Positions 12,250 to 21,261 of a stretch of DNA of 32,076 nt are shown here, in pieces (position 1 is the first letter of the stretch; every line of letters starts with the position of its first letter). The position numbers were made by a program, and so were the translations under genes. The stretch covers positions 1 to 32,076 of the forward strand of contig JARVKI010000927.1 of the NCBI GenBank assembly GCA_036674765.1, given 5' to 3'. The stretch is from Seiridium cupressi (Eukaryota > Ascomycota > Sordariomycetes > Amphisphaeriales > Sporocadaceae). A model generated the notes under the pieces. It had not been told where the DNA came from. It worked only from the letters and a program-made list of their open reading frames with translations, and made no database searches.

Positions 12250-13363
12250 CCGATTGGATAATCGAGGCGACGACATGTCTTCATTTGAGATGCCGCTGTT
12301 CGCTAGCGGGCCCGATTGGGTGCTTCGGCCTTTTGTGGGTTTGAACTTGGCACTAAGCGAACGAAGATCAAACCCGCCAGAGTGTCACCATCCCTGCGAT
12401 CCAGCACACCAGATGGCTGAGTCCTCCAATCGGCAGAGGCTGCCGTGGTAGAAGACCCAAAATCACGAGAATATGCTGCTGACGCATTCCTCACAAAGCT
12501 TTCAGGGCATTGCCTTGCATGGTGGATGCCACGAGTCTCTCGGCTAGACCGGCTGGCATATTGTCTTGTCTTACCAAGACAGCCCGACGTCCTGGTACTT
12601 GAGCCCACGACCAATAAGCACCAACCTGAGACAAGGGTGTCCCCTGATATCAGAATGGCTCCTAGCTCGGGAAATCCCGTTCGAGAGCGGCAGGTATTCC
12701 TAGTCAGGACTTTGCTGCCCCTGTCATGATCATTGTATGGCCTATATTCCAACAATCCATGCTTAATGCCAAACATCTAGTCTTATGAGGTGCAATATCC
12801 CACCCAGCAACAGAAATGGACCTCCAAAAAGACGCCAATAACAGCAGGATTGCGAAATCCGAACTCGCCGAATTATATGTCGACAGATTGTCCTAAACCG
12901 GAACGAACGGGGTCTGGGCTTGGCGTACGAAGTGCAGAAAGTGATACCGCAGAGTTGGGTGTTGTGAGATCGTTTCCTGGCTTTGAGGAACAGCACGAAT
13001 ATTTCCCGCAATCGCCGGGTCAAACCCGACATGGATCAATACATTATCCTGCCGATCTCCCCAGAAACTAGCCAGCCTCGAACAAGCCGGAGTCATTCAC
13101 GAGAAGTCATGGCTGGCATATAGACGAAGCATGATGAAGCCCGGGGAAGGAAAGATCGTGAGCGCAGACCCGGACCTCGGTACATACACGCCAAGCAAAG
13201 CACCATCGACGAATACCTTGTCTTCTTACTCGGGCGAGCGCAGAACCCAACTACTTGCCCGGCAGGAAGACTGCACCGCGTGTCCGAGAGGCTGCAGAGG
13301 GTGCAAAGCATTGATGAGGAGCTTCGGCATTTGCTGGGCGATGAAAATTCCTGGGGTCGTTAA
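12250..13363 (+). pseudogene. Frame-broken relic of an unrecognised protein-coding gene
   Basis: Protein-like segments appear in succession on the + strand in different frames. One reads MSSFEMPLFASG from 12275; another includes REYAADAFLTKLSG within 12445-12729; a third begins MDLQKDANNS at 12816; a fourth includes LAYEVQKVIPQSW near 12920-12960; a fifth includes SWLAYRRSMMKPGEGK near 13110-13155; a sixth reads STIDEYLVFLLGR from about 13200 and ends at TAA 13361-13363. Each looks coding in composition (charged helices, few rare residues), but moving between them needs frame shifts at places without good introns, for example inside the A-run near 13196. I do not recognise the family. A heavily spliced live gene is less likely. 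The antisense frame 12303-12776 is taken as a shadow. Confidence 0.5.
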
Positions 13364-14423
13364 ACTCTCGTCGGCTTAGGTGGGTTGTAAGAAGATAATT
13401 GAGTGGCGATAGGGATGGTCGCGACAGGATGGCCACGACAGCGAAGCGGTACTAGCGAAGATTGCATCGGTTTTAACAACAACTCTGAGGGCCTGCTGGG
13501 CGGCTGCTTGCGTCCCTGTGGACCTCGAAGCTCCGACTGCCACTGCTGTCTGTGCGATTCTCAAGTAGGGTCTTTACAAATCGCGAACGTGTCGAGAAGG
13601 TTGTAAAGCATGGTAGGGGCAATGTTTGTTAGGAGTCACCAGTGTCTGGACCTAGCGACCAATTTAAAATTGTGGACTTACTATAACCTGCTGGTCGCGT
13701 TAGACCAAGTGGGGGAAGGGGGGTTGGGGGTCTCGAGCCGCCGAGCACTAGACGTATGATAATAGCGACTCCTGTATATACATTATATATTGTACTCTTG
13801 CATTCGTGGAATACGATCCATGCGTGAGACCCGGCAAAGATGTGGTAGCATGAGTCGACGCGCAGGAACCGTCTAATTATGGAGTAAGTGTGACAATGTA
13901 GAATACACGGATAATTTCCAACGCGATAATATACGGTCGGGCGACTGTATGCTAGGTTCTGCGAAGGGTTAGTCTGTTAGTGGTTCTGTTGACATCCTCC
14001 GTCTGAAACTTCTTCATACTCGTGTAAATGTTTATTAATCATTCCGGCGGCAGTGGCAGTATTGAGCGATTGTACTAGTGTTAAATGTGTCCACCATTGT
14101 GTGGGATTGTCAATGTCGTCATCTGCATTCACCTGAGAGAGAAACAAGCATAATTCTCACTCGAATTCATACTTGTGCTCTATCAATGCGTCTGTGACAT
14201 CATCAGTATTGTAGGTCCAAGAAGGATTACAACCCGTTTGACTGCTCAAATTATTGAACTATCTTCCTAATCTGATGTGAGTATGGAGCTAGCGCCAAGA
14301 ATGATGAATGTGCGCCTTCTGCCAACAAATGAACCAATTGCATGTCCCACCAGCCTGAATGCATACTTGACTATAGGATACAGCCTAGATAGCCCCAAAA
14401 CACGTTCAAGCTGGCCGTTCCCA
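13364..14423. other. Intergenic, nothing recognised
   Basis: About 1 kb of ordinary base composition with no open frame worth reporting, no RNA gene recognised and no terminal repeats found. The 3' UTR of the minus-strand regulator should lie at its right-hand end. Confidence 0.6.
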
Positions 14424-15926
14424 TCATATCATGCTGTCGTTTCGTATGAGGACCATCGCCCCTTGTAGTGACTCAACTCTCCTGATCAAATCATCGACAA
14501 GTGTTCCAGCAATTTCACTCATCAGCGAGGCACTCCCGCCCCAATCCAGCGGGTTCTCAGGCATTTGGCTACCATCACGCTGCCCTCCCCAGCTGCATCT
14601 TCTCATGTCTAGTAGTGCCTGGAGCATTCTATCTACTCGAAGGGAGAGGATTCGTCGCATGGCATTGCTCTTGGCTGGGTTATCTATCATGAAATCCCCA
14701 AGACGCAAGTCCCGACTCGCTTCGACGAGAGGCGAAACACATGGCTTCGCCCAAAGGCTTCGACACGACCTTTGTAAACGACGCGCCGATGGGCCGACAG
14801 GAACCCCTTCTTGGGCCCCTGTTCCTGGCCCCGAGCCTGACCAAGACAGTCCAGATTCGTCTTATCGATCGTGTGCGCAGCCTGGGCGGCGAGGCGAAAC
14901 ATATCCTCGAGCATGCCGATGACGTGTTCTGCCAACAGAGCAAGGCTGAGCAGCACAGGGCGGTCCAAGGTCAAGCACGGCCGGTGGCGGCTGTTGGTGC
15001 TCTCTAGAGCGATCAAGTTCGGGTCACCGTTCCCGTGCTGCTGAGAAGGAACACTGTGCCCGGTGCATGTGAGCAAGCGTTGTCGCATTATCGAAAAGTC
15101 GCGCTCGGCTTCGAACACGAGATCGATCCCCGGAGGCAAACCCGTCTGCGCCTGCGCCTGCATCAGTTTGGCAGTCTGTGCGAGTATTGACGTGTAGCAG
15201 TCAACTACTGGATGAGGCCCTGGAGGATGACTCGGGGTCGGTAACGGCACATGGGTAGAATTGGCTTCCCCATTAAATACTGCCGCACTCATGTTTGGTC
15301 CTCCCATTGAATGACTCTGAACCGGATGCGGTTGCCCTCCAATGGAGAGTTGGTGATCTGAAATCCATGTGTGAACCGCCGAGCGTAGTGGCTCTTCATT
15401 GCTATTCGACTGAGGAACCGGGTGCTGTAGAGAACCTGCTACCTGGGCTTCCATCATGTGTATGTCTGCCATAGCAAAATCGGACTGACAGCCCGAATCA
15501 TCTGGACTGGTGGCACTGGTCGTATAGCCAAGCCTGCTGGAGTCTAGTCATTGTCAGCCGATGCAGCCGAGTGTTTCGCTGCTGCGCGGACATGGCAATA
15601 CGGTGGCATTGGAGGGGCGCGCGCACAGGAGGGGGACAGGATTACGAACCACCGGGCGACGAAGTCACACTGATCATGGACGCTGAGCTTTGTTCATCAG
15701 GAATTGCATCGTCACTAATCACTTTCCGCGGTCTGCCAATGCGCCGCAGCGGGCTGTATACACATGCGCCACCTCTTCGAGCGCATCGTCGGCACGTCGG
15801 CCTGTCCTGGCTGCATCGAACTTTGGTGTTCTGACATTGGTCACACGACAGACGGTATTTCACAGAATCTGACGTACCCGGTGTCGCGGCGGCAGGTTCG
15901 CGGGACACCGCCCGGAACGACGACAT
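14424..15926 (-). CDS. AflR-type Zn2Cys6 transcription factor
   Basis: Pathway-type DNA-binding regulator. Exon 1 (15926-15646) starts at a real ATG and carries a perfect binuclear zinc cluster, C28-x2-C31-x6-C38-x6-C45-x2-C48-x6-C55, followed by the basic linker RRIGRPRK, as in AflR. An intron of about 110 nt (donor GTAATC at 15645, acceptor CAG at 15537 or 15534) leads to an AflR C-terminal-like region with segments such as DCYTSILAQTAKLMQ and LLAEHVIGMLEDMFRLA. Near 14850-14720 the coding frame changes: the helices beginning LRLGDFMIDNP and ending at the stop 14424-14426 are in another frame. That step may be a weak intron (a GT near 14842 and several AAG or CAG acceptors exist, but no clear branch site) or a frameshift. 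So the gene is firm as a family member, but its integrity is uncertain. It lies downstream of, and on the same strand as, a zinc-less paralogue. Confidence 0.8.
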
Positions 15927-16693
15927 GGCTATGATCCGGTTATGTAGGCTTGTCTGTGGATTCTCACTTGGCCGACTGGTCTTAGATTCGAATATGCGAA
16001 TGGTCTCTCAAAGACGGCATGTGTAAGTACATTGTAAGGTGGAGGACTCCGTTCACAATTCTAGGGGTGTTGGATGGGACTGTTAGCGGGGCGCCATGGG
16101 CGAACGGGCGAACCGACGGGCAGATTGGGGCCTCCCTGGACCCTGGCAGATGCTGCGTTTAGCTGACAAAGCACCTTCATCGAGACCAACTGACAGACTA
16201 GTCTAGGTCCCTGACGTGATCGGCACTCAGTGGCACGATGGGTACATTGCTCCGCAAGGCGAAGGCACCTATGTTTCTATTCTATTTATTTTAAATACTC
16301 AGACGTTGGAAAAGACTTGCAGATGCAGCACGTTGGAACCTGTCACGGCATACCGTACTTAGTCGGCGTCAAAAAGTAGAGAGTCAAGTTAGTCGCATCA
16401 GTTGGGAAAACCCATGTTCGATCTTGGTAAGATGTCTGAGAGCTCTTCATTGGCCGTCTCACTTATTCACAATCTCTTGGCCAGCATGTTAAAGTTCGTG
16501 TTGAAGTTGTCTAAGATCTAAAACAATCTCCGTGGATGATGCTACATTATCCAATATATCGCAGCCGCAATAGGCCAGCGCCATAGCAGCCATTTCTTTT
16601 GTTATTGAGTTCTTTTCTTTTTATGCTTATTCCAACTAAACTAGATGAGCGAATTAGAGTGCCTTGTCCTATGACTGTAACATTTATAGCTAC
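15927..16693. other. Intergenic between the two AflR-type genes
   Basis: About 770 bp without a gene. It should hold the promoter of the zinc-cluster regulator and the 3' end of the zinc-less one. I did not find the TCG-N5-CGA palindrome here, unlike upstream of the other cluster genes. Confidence 0.6.
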
Positions 16694-17527
16694 TCAGTCC
16701 GCCGTGCTCAGCCCGTCAACTCTCCTCAAAAGCCGGAACATCCGTGTGACGAGGTCCTTGAGATCCCTCTCTCGCAGAGAATAGTCCGCACTGGGCTGCT
16801 GCCTCTGCAGAGTCGCTTCCTCTTCGATATCCTGGAACATGACTGTCAAACGGGCGATTGAGTGACTGAGAGCTTCTTGTGCCACAAGAAGCGCCTCAGC
16901 GGGATCTAGTTCTAAATTGCCGACAAATGCTCTCGGTATATTCCACTCCCCGGCCCGTTCAGCATCCCATGAACCCGGCGTGGAATTTGATATCGGCGTG
17001 GGCATTGAAACTGATTGCCTTGCCAGTGTCTGGGTGGAACTCGGACTCCGCGACATGGCATCCACAGCTGTCTCGTAGTCACCCAGCACCCAGCTGATAG
17101 ACTCAGCCATATAGTGCAACGTCTGCGGCCCCATGTGCGACGCCGAGCTGGCGCATCCATTAAGCGTCTCCCAGTGCTGAACGAGATTGCGGCCCACGGT
17201 GAGCGTCTCACTTAGCAACGGGAGTGACATGTTATTCTGAGGCGCTTGTGAGCCCGTCCCAGCTGTTGATGGTCGTGACGACGAAGGCACTTGTGCGTGC
17301 GTCTGTACCCTTGCGTGCGCTTGAGCTTGTGCTTGAACTTGAGACCGAGCTCGTGCTCGTTGTGCCTGCGCCCCTGCCCCGGCGTATAGCTGTGGTAGGC
17401 TTTGGCCTTGGTTATGACGTCGGCCTCGGCTGCACAGATTAACGATGCGGAGAGTTGCCGGCCAACAGTCGCATTGTGTACTTGGACTGTATATCATGGC
17501 TGGCGTTGCAGCAGGTGGATCAGACAT
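16694..17527 (-). CDS. AflR C-terminal-domain protein lacking a zinc cluster
   Basis: Frame of 277 residues from the ATG at 17527; the open frame reaches back to about 17582, just after a possible acceptor (ATTTTAG). The order of conserved patches matches the effector part of AflR-type regulators: a QCDCWPATLRIV segment near the start, a Gln/Ala/Arg-rich low-complexity stretch, LTVGRNLVQHWETLNGC, a HYMAESISWVLGDYETAVDA segment, and a final VGNLELD helix pair. There is no Zn2Cys6 cluster in this frame, and I found none by reading about 200 bp further upstream on this strand. It may be an N-terminally truncated paralogue of the adjacent regulator, or a co-regulator without its own DNA-binding domain. 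Two TCG-N5-CGA sites lie 82 and 229 bp upstream of the ATG, suggesting it belongs to the same regulon. Confidence 0.65.
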   Translation of the reverse strand: MSDPPAATPAMIYSPSTQCDCWPATLRIVNLCSRGRRHNQGQSLPQLYAGAGAQAQRARARSQVQAQAQAHARVQTHAQVPSSSRPSTAGTGSQAPQNNMSLPLLSETLTVGRNLVQHWETLNGCASSASHMGPQTLHYMAESISWVLGDYETAVDAMSRSPSSTQTLARQSVSMPTPISNSTPGSWDAERAGEWNIPRAFVGNLELDPAEALLVAQEALSHSIARLTVMFQDIEEEATLQRQQPSADYSLRERDLKDLVTRMFRLLRRVDGLSTAD

Positions 17528-17608
17528 TGCCGCATATGGAGGCAATCGACGCTCTACTGGCTGTATGTGAGAGTGTTTCGGCTAAAATTGTGTGGACGGT
17601 TTCACAAG

Positions 17609-17619
17609 TCGGGTGCCGA
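17609..17619. promoter_or_regulatory. TCG-N5-CGA site, one mismatch to the cluster palindrome
   Basis: TCGGGTGCCGA fits the AflR core TCG-N5-CGA and differs by one base from the palindrome at 17756. It lies 82 bp upstream of the zinc-less regulator's ATG. Confidence 0.45.
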
Positions 17620-17755
17620 TGTCAAGATGAATGTCCGGGTAGTTTTTTCGGGTCCTTCCTGCTTGACTAAGCTCTAGTTATACGGATTGCAACGTTAATC
17701 GACCCTTTGAGAAAGCCGCTCCCCACTTTTTAATCTGAAGACTCCTATTAATGCT

Positions 17756-17766
17756 TCGGGTCCCGA
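17756..17766. promoter_or_regulatory. Palindromic TCGGGTCCCGA site (AflR-like), copy 1
   Basis: An 11-bp palindrome built as TCG-N5-CGA (equally CGG-N3-CCG), the layout bound by AflR-type Zn2Cys6 dimers. It lies 229 bp upstream of the zinc-less regulator's ATG on the minus strand. Confidence 0.6.
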
Positions 17767-18032
17767 CCTGGACTGGATGAAACCCCTGGAGATTTTACAT
17801 TTTGTCGGGCTGTTTGACGAGGATTCTTGCATCCTAGGAGCTTCAGCCTGTAGAATAGAACGTATTCAATTGGGCAAAGTCTATCTGTGGACTCAAATCT
17901 GTGCGCATAGTAGACTTGCTAACAGTAATGCTACAACAAATCTAGAAATTATAGCTGGGGTGTACCAAGTACAATGAATAGACGTCGGAAGCTAATGCAG
18001 ACTATCTAATCGGCGTAGTCTGAATGCTAGAG

Positions 18033-18185
18033 TACAGTACATGGCAATAATTTTGAACCCTTGTCAGGTATCTTAACGGGGACGTAAACCAAATATAGTA
18101 AAGCGTATGCAACTATGCCACCTCTTACATTGGTTATTTCAGTAGGATACTTGACAGGGGTTCAAAATTATTGCCATGTACTGTA
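18033..18185. mobile_element. Tc1/mariner-like MITE with 38-bp terminal inverted repeats
   Basis: The left end begins TACAGTACATGGCAATAATT and the right end is its inverse complement, ending at 18185. The two 38-nt arms match except at two positions. The outer TA on each side fits a duplicated TA target, so the element proper is about 149 bp and begins CAGTACATGG. Only about 75 bp lie between the arms, so it cannot encode a transposase and must be non-autonomous. It sits between two AflR-like sites in the divergent promoter region. No autonomous parent is seen in this window. Confidence 0.85.
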
Positions 18186-18268
18186 GAGCGGCAAAACAGT
18201 CGCAAAGAAAGTGCCCGAACTTAGCTCCCGCCTAATGTAGGTACCCACATTCCCCAATGGGCTGAGGG

Positions 18269-18279
18269 TCGGGACCCGA
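18269..18279. promoter_or_regulatory. Palindromic TCGGGACCCGA site (AflR-like), copy 2
   Basis: Same palindrome as at 17756 read on the other strand. It lies 455 bp upstream of the transporter ATG, just outside the right end of the MITE. Confidence 0.6.
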
Positions 18280-18733
18280 GAATATGATAACAAAGCTTAC
18301 ATTTTAGATTCAGGCGGACTCTTTTTCTTTTAGCATTGACGGTTCGGAGTCTTTCTCGTGACTAATCGGGATTTTTCAAAGACATCGGAAATTATTCGAA
18401 ATGGCATTTCTATACTGATCAGCGCCCTGGTTGGATTGAGCTATCTCTTTAAAATGTCCTAGGCCTACGCCCTTGTAGCTTCTTCTAATAGCCATTCAGC
18501 GCCTTTCGCGACCTTTTTCCCGAATCTGCCCGAGAGGATTGTATTGGAATCTCACTGAACGTGTTCTCTCTGGTACATCAATCACCAAAACGCGTTCTCA
18601 TCACGCTGTGACACTGAAAAATACCGTAAGTTTTCAAATACACTTGGTCTTCTCTGTCGAGACAGTGGCCTCTTCCGAAGGCCCTTGCAAGCTAACCCAG
18701 CCCCAGAAGGTGATCCGACAACAAGATTACATA

Positions 18734-20703
18734 ATGGGGGCAGAATCAGTAGAGCCGACTTTGGACAAGTCTTCCCTCGGGAACCTTGGGCAGGAGAATA
18801 GTATCGACAGCCCACCGACTACGGATGGTTCGCAACAAGGCGCGGAGGAAACAGAAAAGCAGGACCTGGCAGTCGAATACCCAAACACCATACGACAGGT
18901 CCTGATCATCATCGGCTTGATGCTTGGCATGTTCTTAGTAAGGCATCTACCACATCGTGGCGGGCGATCATTTCATGACTAACCCTTTGTCTGCAGGCGG
19001 GTCTTGATATCAGTATCATAGCCACAGCAATTCCAGCCATTACGTCCGAGTTCAACTCTCTGTCCCAAGAGGGATGGTATGGTTCGGCGTTCTTCCTCTG
19101 TTACGGTGCCTTCCAGTCCGTTTGGGGCAAAGCGTACAAGTTCTTTGACATGAAATATGTCTTCATTTGTGCGCTCTTCTGGTTTGAAGTTGGATGTCTG
19201 ATCTGTGCGCTCGCCCCAAACAGCGCAGCTCTAATTTTTGGGCGCGCCGTCCAAGGAGGCGGTGCTGCCGGTCTCCTTCTTGGCTGCTATACAATTCCGA
19301 ACTTCATCGTCCCCCCAAACCGAGTCCCCGCGGTGGTGGGCTTGATTGGCACGGTCTTCAGTATTGCCAGTATCATTGGCCCGCTGCTGGGTGGAGTCTT
19401 CACCTCGAACATCACTTGGAGGTGGTGCTTCTACGTCAACCTCCCTATCGGCGCTGTTCCCTTCTTCTTCACCTTGCTCTTCTTCAAGACGCCCGCTCAC
19501 GCCAAAGCCTCATACAACACTCCTCTGCCGGAGGTGATCAAGAGCTTCGATCTTCTAGGTTTACTCTTGTACCTTTCAGCCCTGATCTGCTACTTCCTTG
19601 CACTCTCCTGGGGCGGTGTAATCTTTGCATGGAATGATTCCAAAGTGATTGGAACCCTGGTTGGATGGGTTCTTCTTACTATTCTCTTCTTCGCAAACGA
19701 GATTTGAATGGGCGAAAGGGCTCTTTTTGTGCTTCGCTTGCTGAAGAACAGAGACCTCTTGGCCGGCTGTCTCTATCTATTCTTGTGAGTTCTCTAATTT
19801 TGATGACTTGGCTCAGCCAGAGAAGTTGAGTACTGATCATTCTTTGCAGCATTTATGGAGCTTTCTTCTCATTTGTTTACAATCTCCCCGTCTACTTCCA
19901 GGCTACTGCAGGGCTCTCGCCCCAGGACAGTGGAATCCAAACAATCCCAGTCATCTGTGCTTGCTGTAAGTTCAAATTTGTCACTCCGAAGGAAATCTTG
20001 GTCAAATCAGCACCTAACTATCGTTGCAGCCGTTGTCACATTCGTGGCTTCGCCATTGATGGCCAAATACGGCTATTACTTACCGTATTTCGTCGTTGGT
20101 GCTGCCATCACCGCGGTGTCCGGTGGCTTGACGTACACCTTCGATATTGAGACCAGTATCGGCAAACAAGTTGGATATCAGATTCTCATGGGCTTTAGCA
20201 CTGGCCTTGTGCTCCAAATCCCCCCCATCATTGCAGGTGTTGTGACATCCAATGCCGACAAGGCCGTCGGACTTTCTGTTGTCCTGAGTAAGTGGTGGTT
20301 TTGCCCTGGACTCTGGAATGGCTGACCCTAACACATCATAGTCACGCAATTCTATACTGCCTCATTGGTACTTGCGGCCTCGAGCGCCATTACTAACAAC
20401 TTACTGGTCAAGAACATACCGATCTATGCCCCGGCGGTCAACCCTGAGGATGTTTTCAGTGTCGGTGCATTCAACCTCCAGAGCCACTTCAGCGGAGTCG
20501 ACTTATATGGAATTCGTCAAGCTTACATTGTGGGCCTTCGCGGCGCTTGGGCTATGGGAATTGCGCTATTTGGTGTTGCCTTCCTGACTGTCTTCGTCGT
20601 CAAGTGGCCGGGCAAGATGGTACCTCACAGTGATGTTGCAACAAACCAGGAGGGCGCGAAGACAAATGAATCCGGTGAGAAAGTCATCGAGTCTGCCGCA
20701 TAA
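18734..20703 (+). pseudogene. DHA2-type (14-TMS) MFS transporter interrupted by an in-frame TGA
   Basis: Five exons join cleanly: 18734-18937, 18997-19784, 19850-19965, 20030-20287 and 20342-20703, a 576-codon frame. Introns are 59-65 nt with GT-AG ends (donors GTAAGG, GTGAGT, GTAAGT, GTAAGT) and branch sites such as CTGAT and CTAAC. The protein has a hydrophilic N-terminus and many membrane segments. DHA2 motifs are present: G150-R-A-V-Q-G-G-G in TMS4 and G196-PLLGG with WRWCFYVNLPIG in TMS5-6. It resembles efflux pumps of toxin and metabolite clusters (AflT-like). Codon 305 (19705-19707) is TGA, in the NEI-stop-MGERA segment where the family has Trp. The frame continues normally on both sides, so the lesion looks recent. 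Stop readthrough or a base-call error is possible. Downstream, it converges on the minus-strand FAD stub. Confidence 0.85.
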
Positions 20704-20947
20704 TTTAGAATATGGTTAGATTTGTTATGGAAGGGAAACTCAAGGGCCAAAACTGAGACACGGCTTTCAGGGGACAAGATGTCCTTCGCGATCAAGTCAG
20801 GAACATAGATGGACCACGTGTCCGGTTTTAATTAATAACTTCTCATCATATATTCTGTCGTTCATTTACGTCAAAATATCTAAAGCTGTACTAGAAGATT
20901 CCCCCGGGTGACCAGATTTTCAAGCTTTCAATGCAGGAATATATCCG

Positions 20948-21191
20948 TCAGAGCTCACCATGATGAGAACTGGTAGGTCCCAACTCGAATCCATGCTGGA
21001 GATAATCCTTGAGAAACCCCTCTGGATCATACTTGGCCTGAACAGCTCTCAACCTTGCCAAATTGGCACCGCCTGCGTAGTTCTCAAAGGGTTTCTGGCC
21101 CTTAGCAGCGTCATTGAGGTAGACGTATGGATTGAACAGGCCCAATTCGCGCATATTCTCTTCGATCTTCTTGGCAGCTTCTCGTGTAAAG
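20948..21191 (-). pseudogene. C-terminal stub of an FAD-linked oxidase (BBE domain)
   Basis: About 80 codons remain of a berberine-bridge-type FAD oxidase of normally some 450-500 residues. The segment NPYVYLNDAAKGQKPFENY is the family's substrate-side YLN motif, and LARLRAVQAKYDPEGF is the usual end of the BBE domain; the frame closes with its own stop at 20948-20950. Upstream, the frame is open back to an AG at 21193-21192 that could be an old splice acceptor, but no FAD-binding domain, flavinylation motif or start codon precedes it; only 70 bp separate it from the P450 stop codon. It is a deletion remnant that once belonged to the same metabolic gene set. It might be transcribed as part of the P450 3' UTR. 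Confidence 0.75.
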
Positions 21192-21261
21192 CTAAGTAGG
21201 TGACATCACTCGCGTCACATGAATAGACCACTACTGTACGGCGTCCATATCGTGTACCATG

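Larger units (their letters stand above)
17767..18733. other. Divergent intergenic region between regulator and transporter
   Basis: This region separates the minus-strand regulators from the plus-strand transporter. Apart from the MITE and the second palindrome, I see no gene. The frame running into the transporter begins at 18539, but the best start is the ATG at 18734. Confidence 0.6.

Noticed and set aside
12303..12776. Minus-strand frame of 157 codons
   Set aside because: Antisense to the more protein-like plus-strand segments; no domain recognised.
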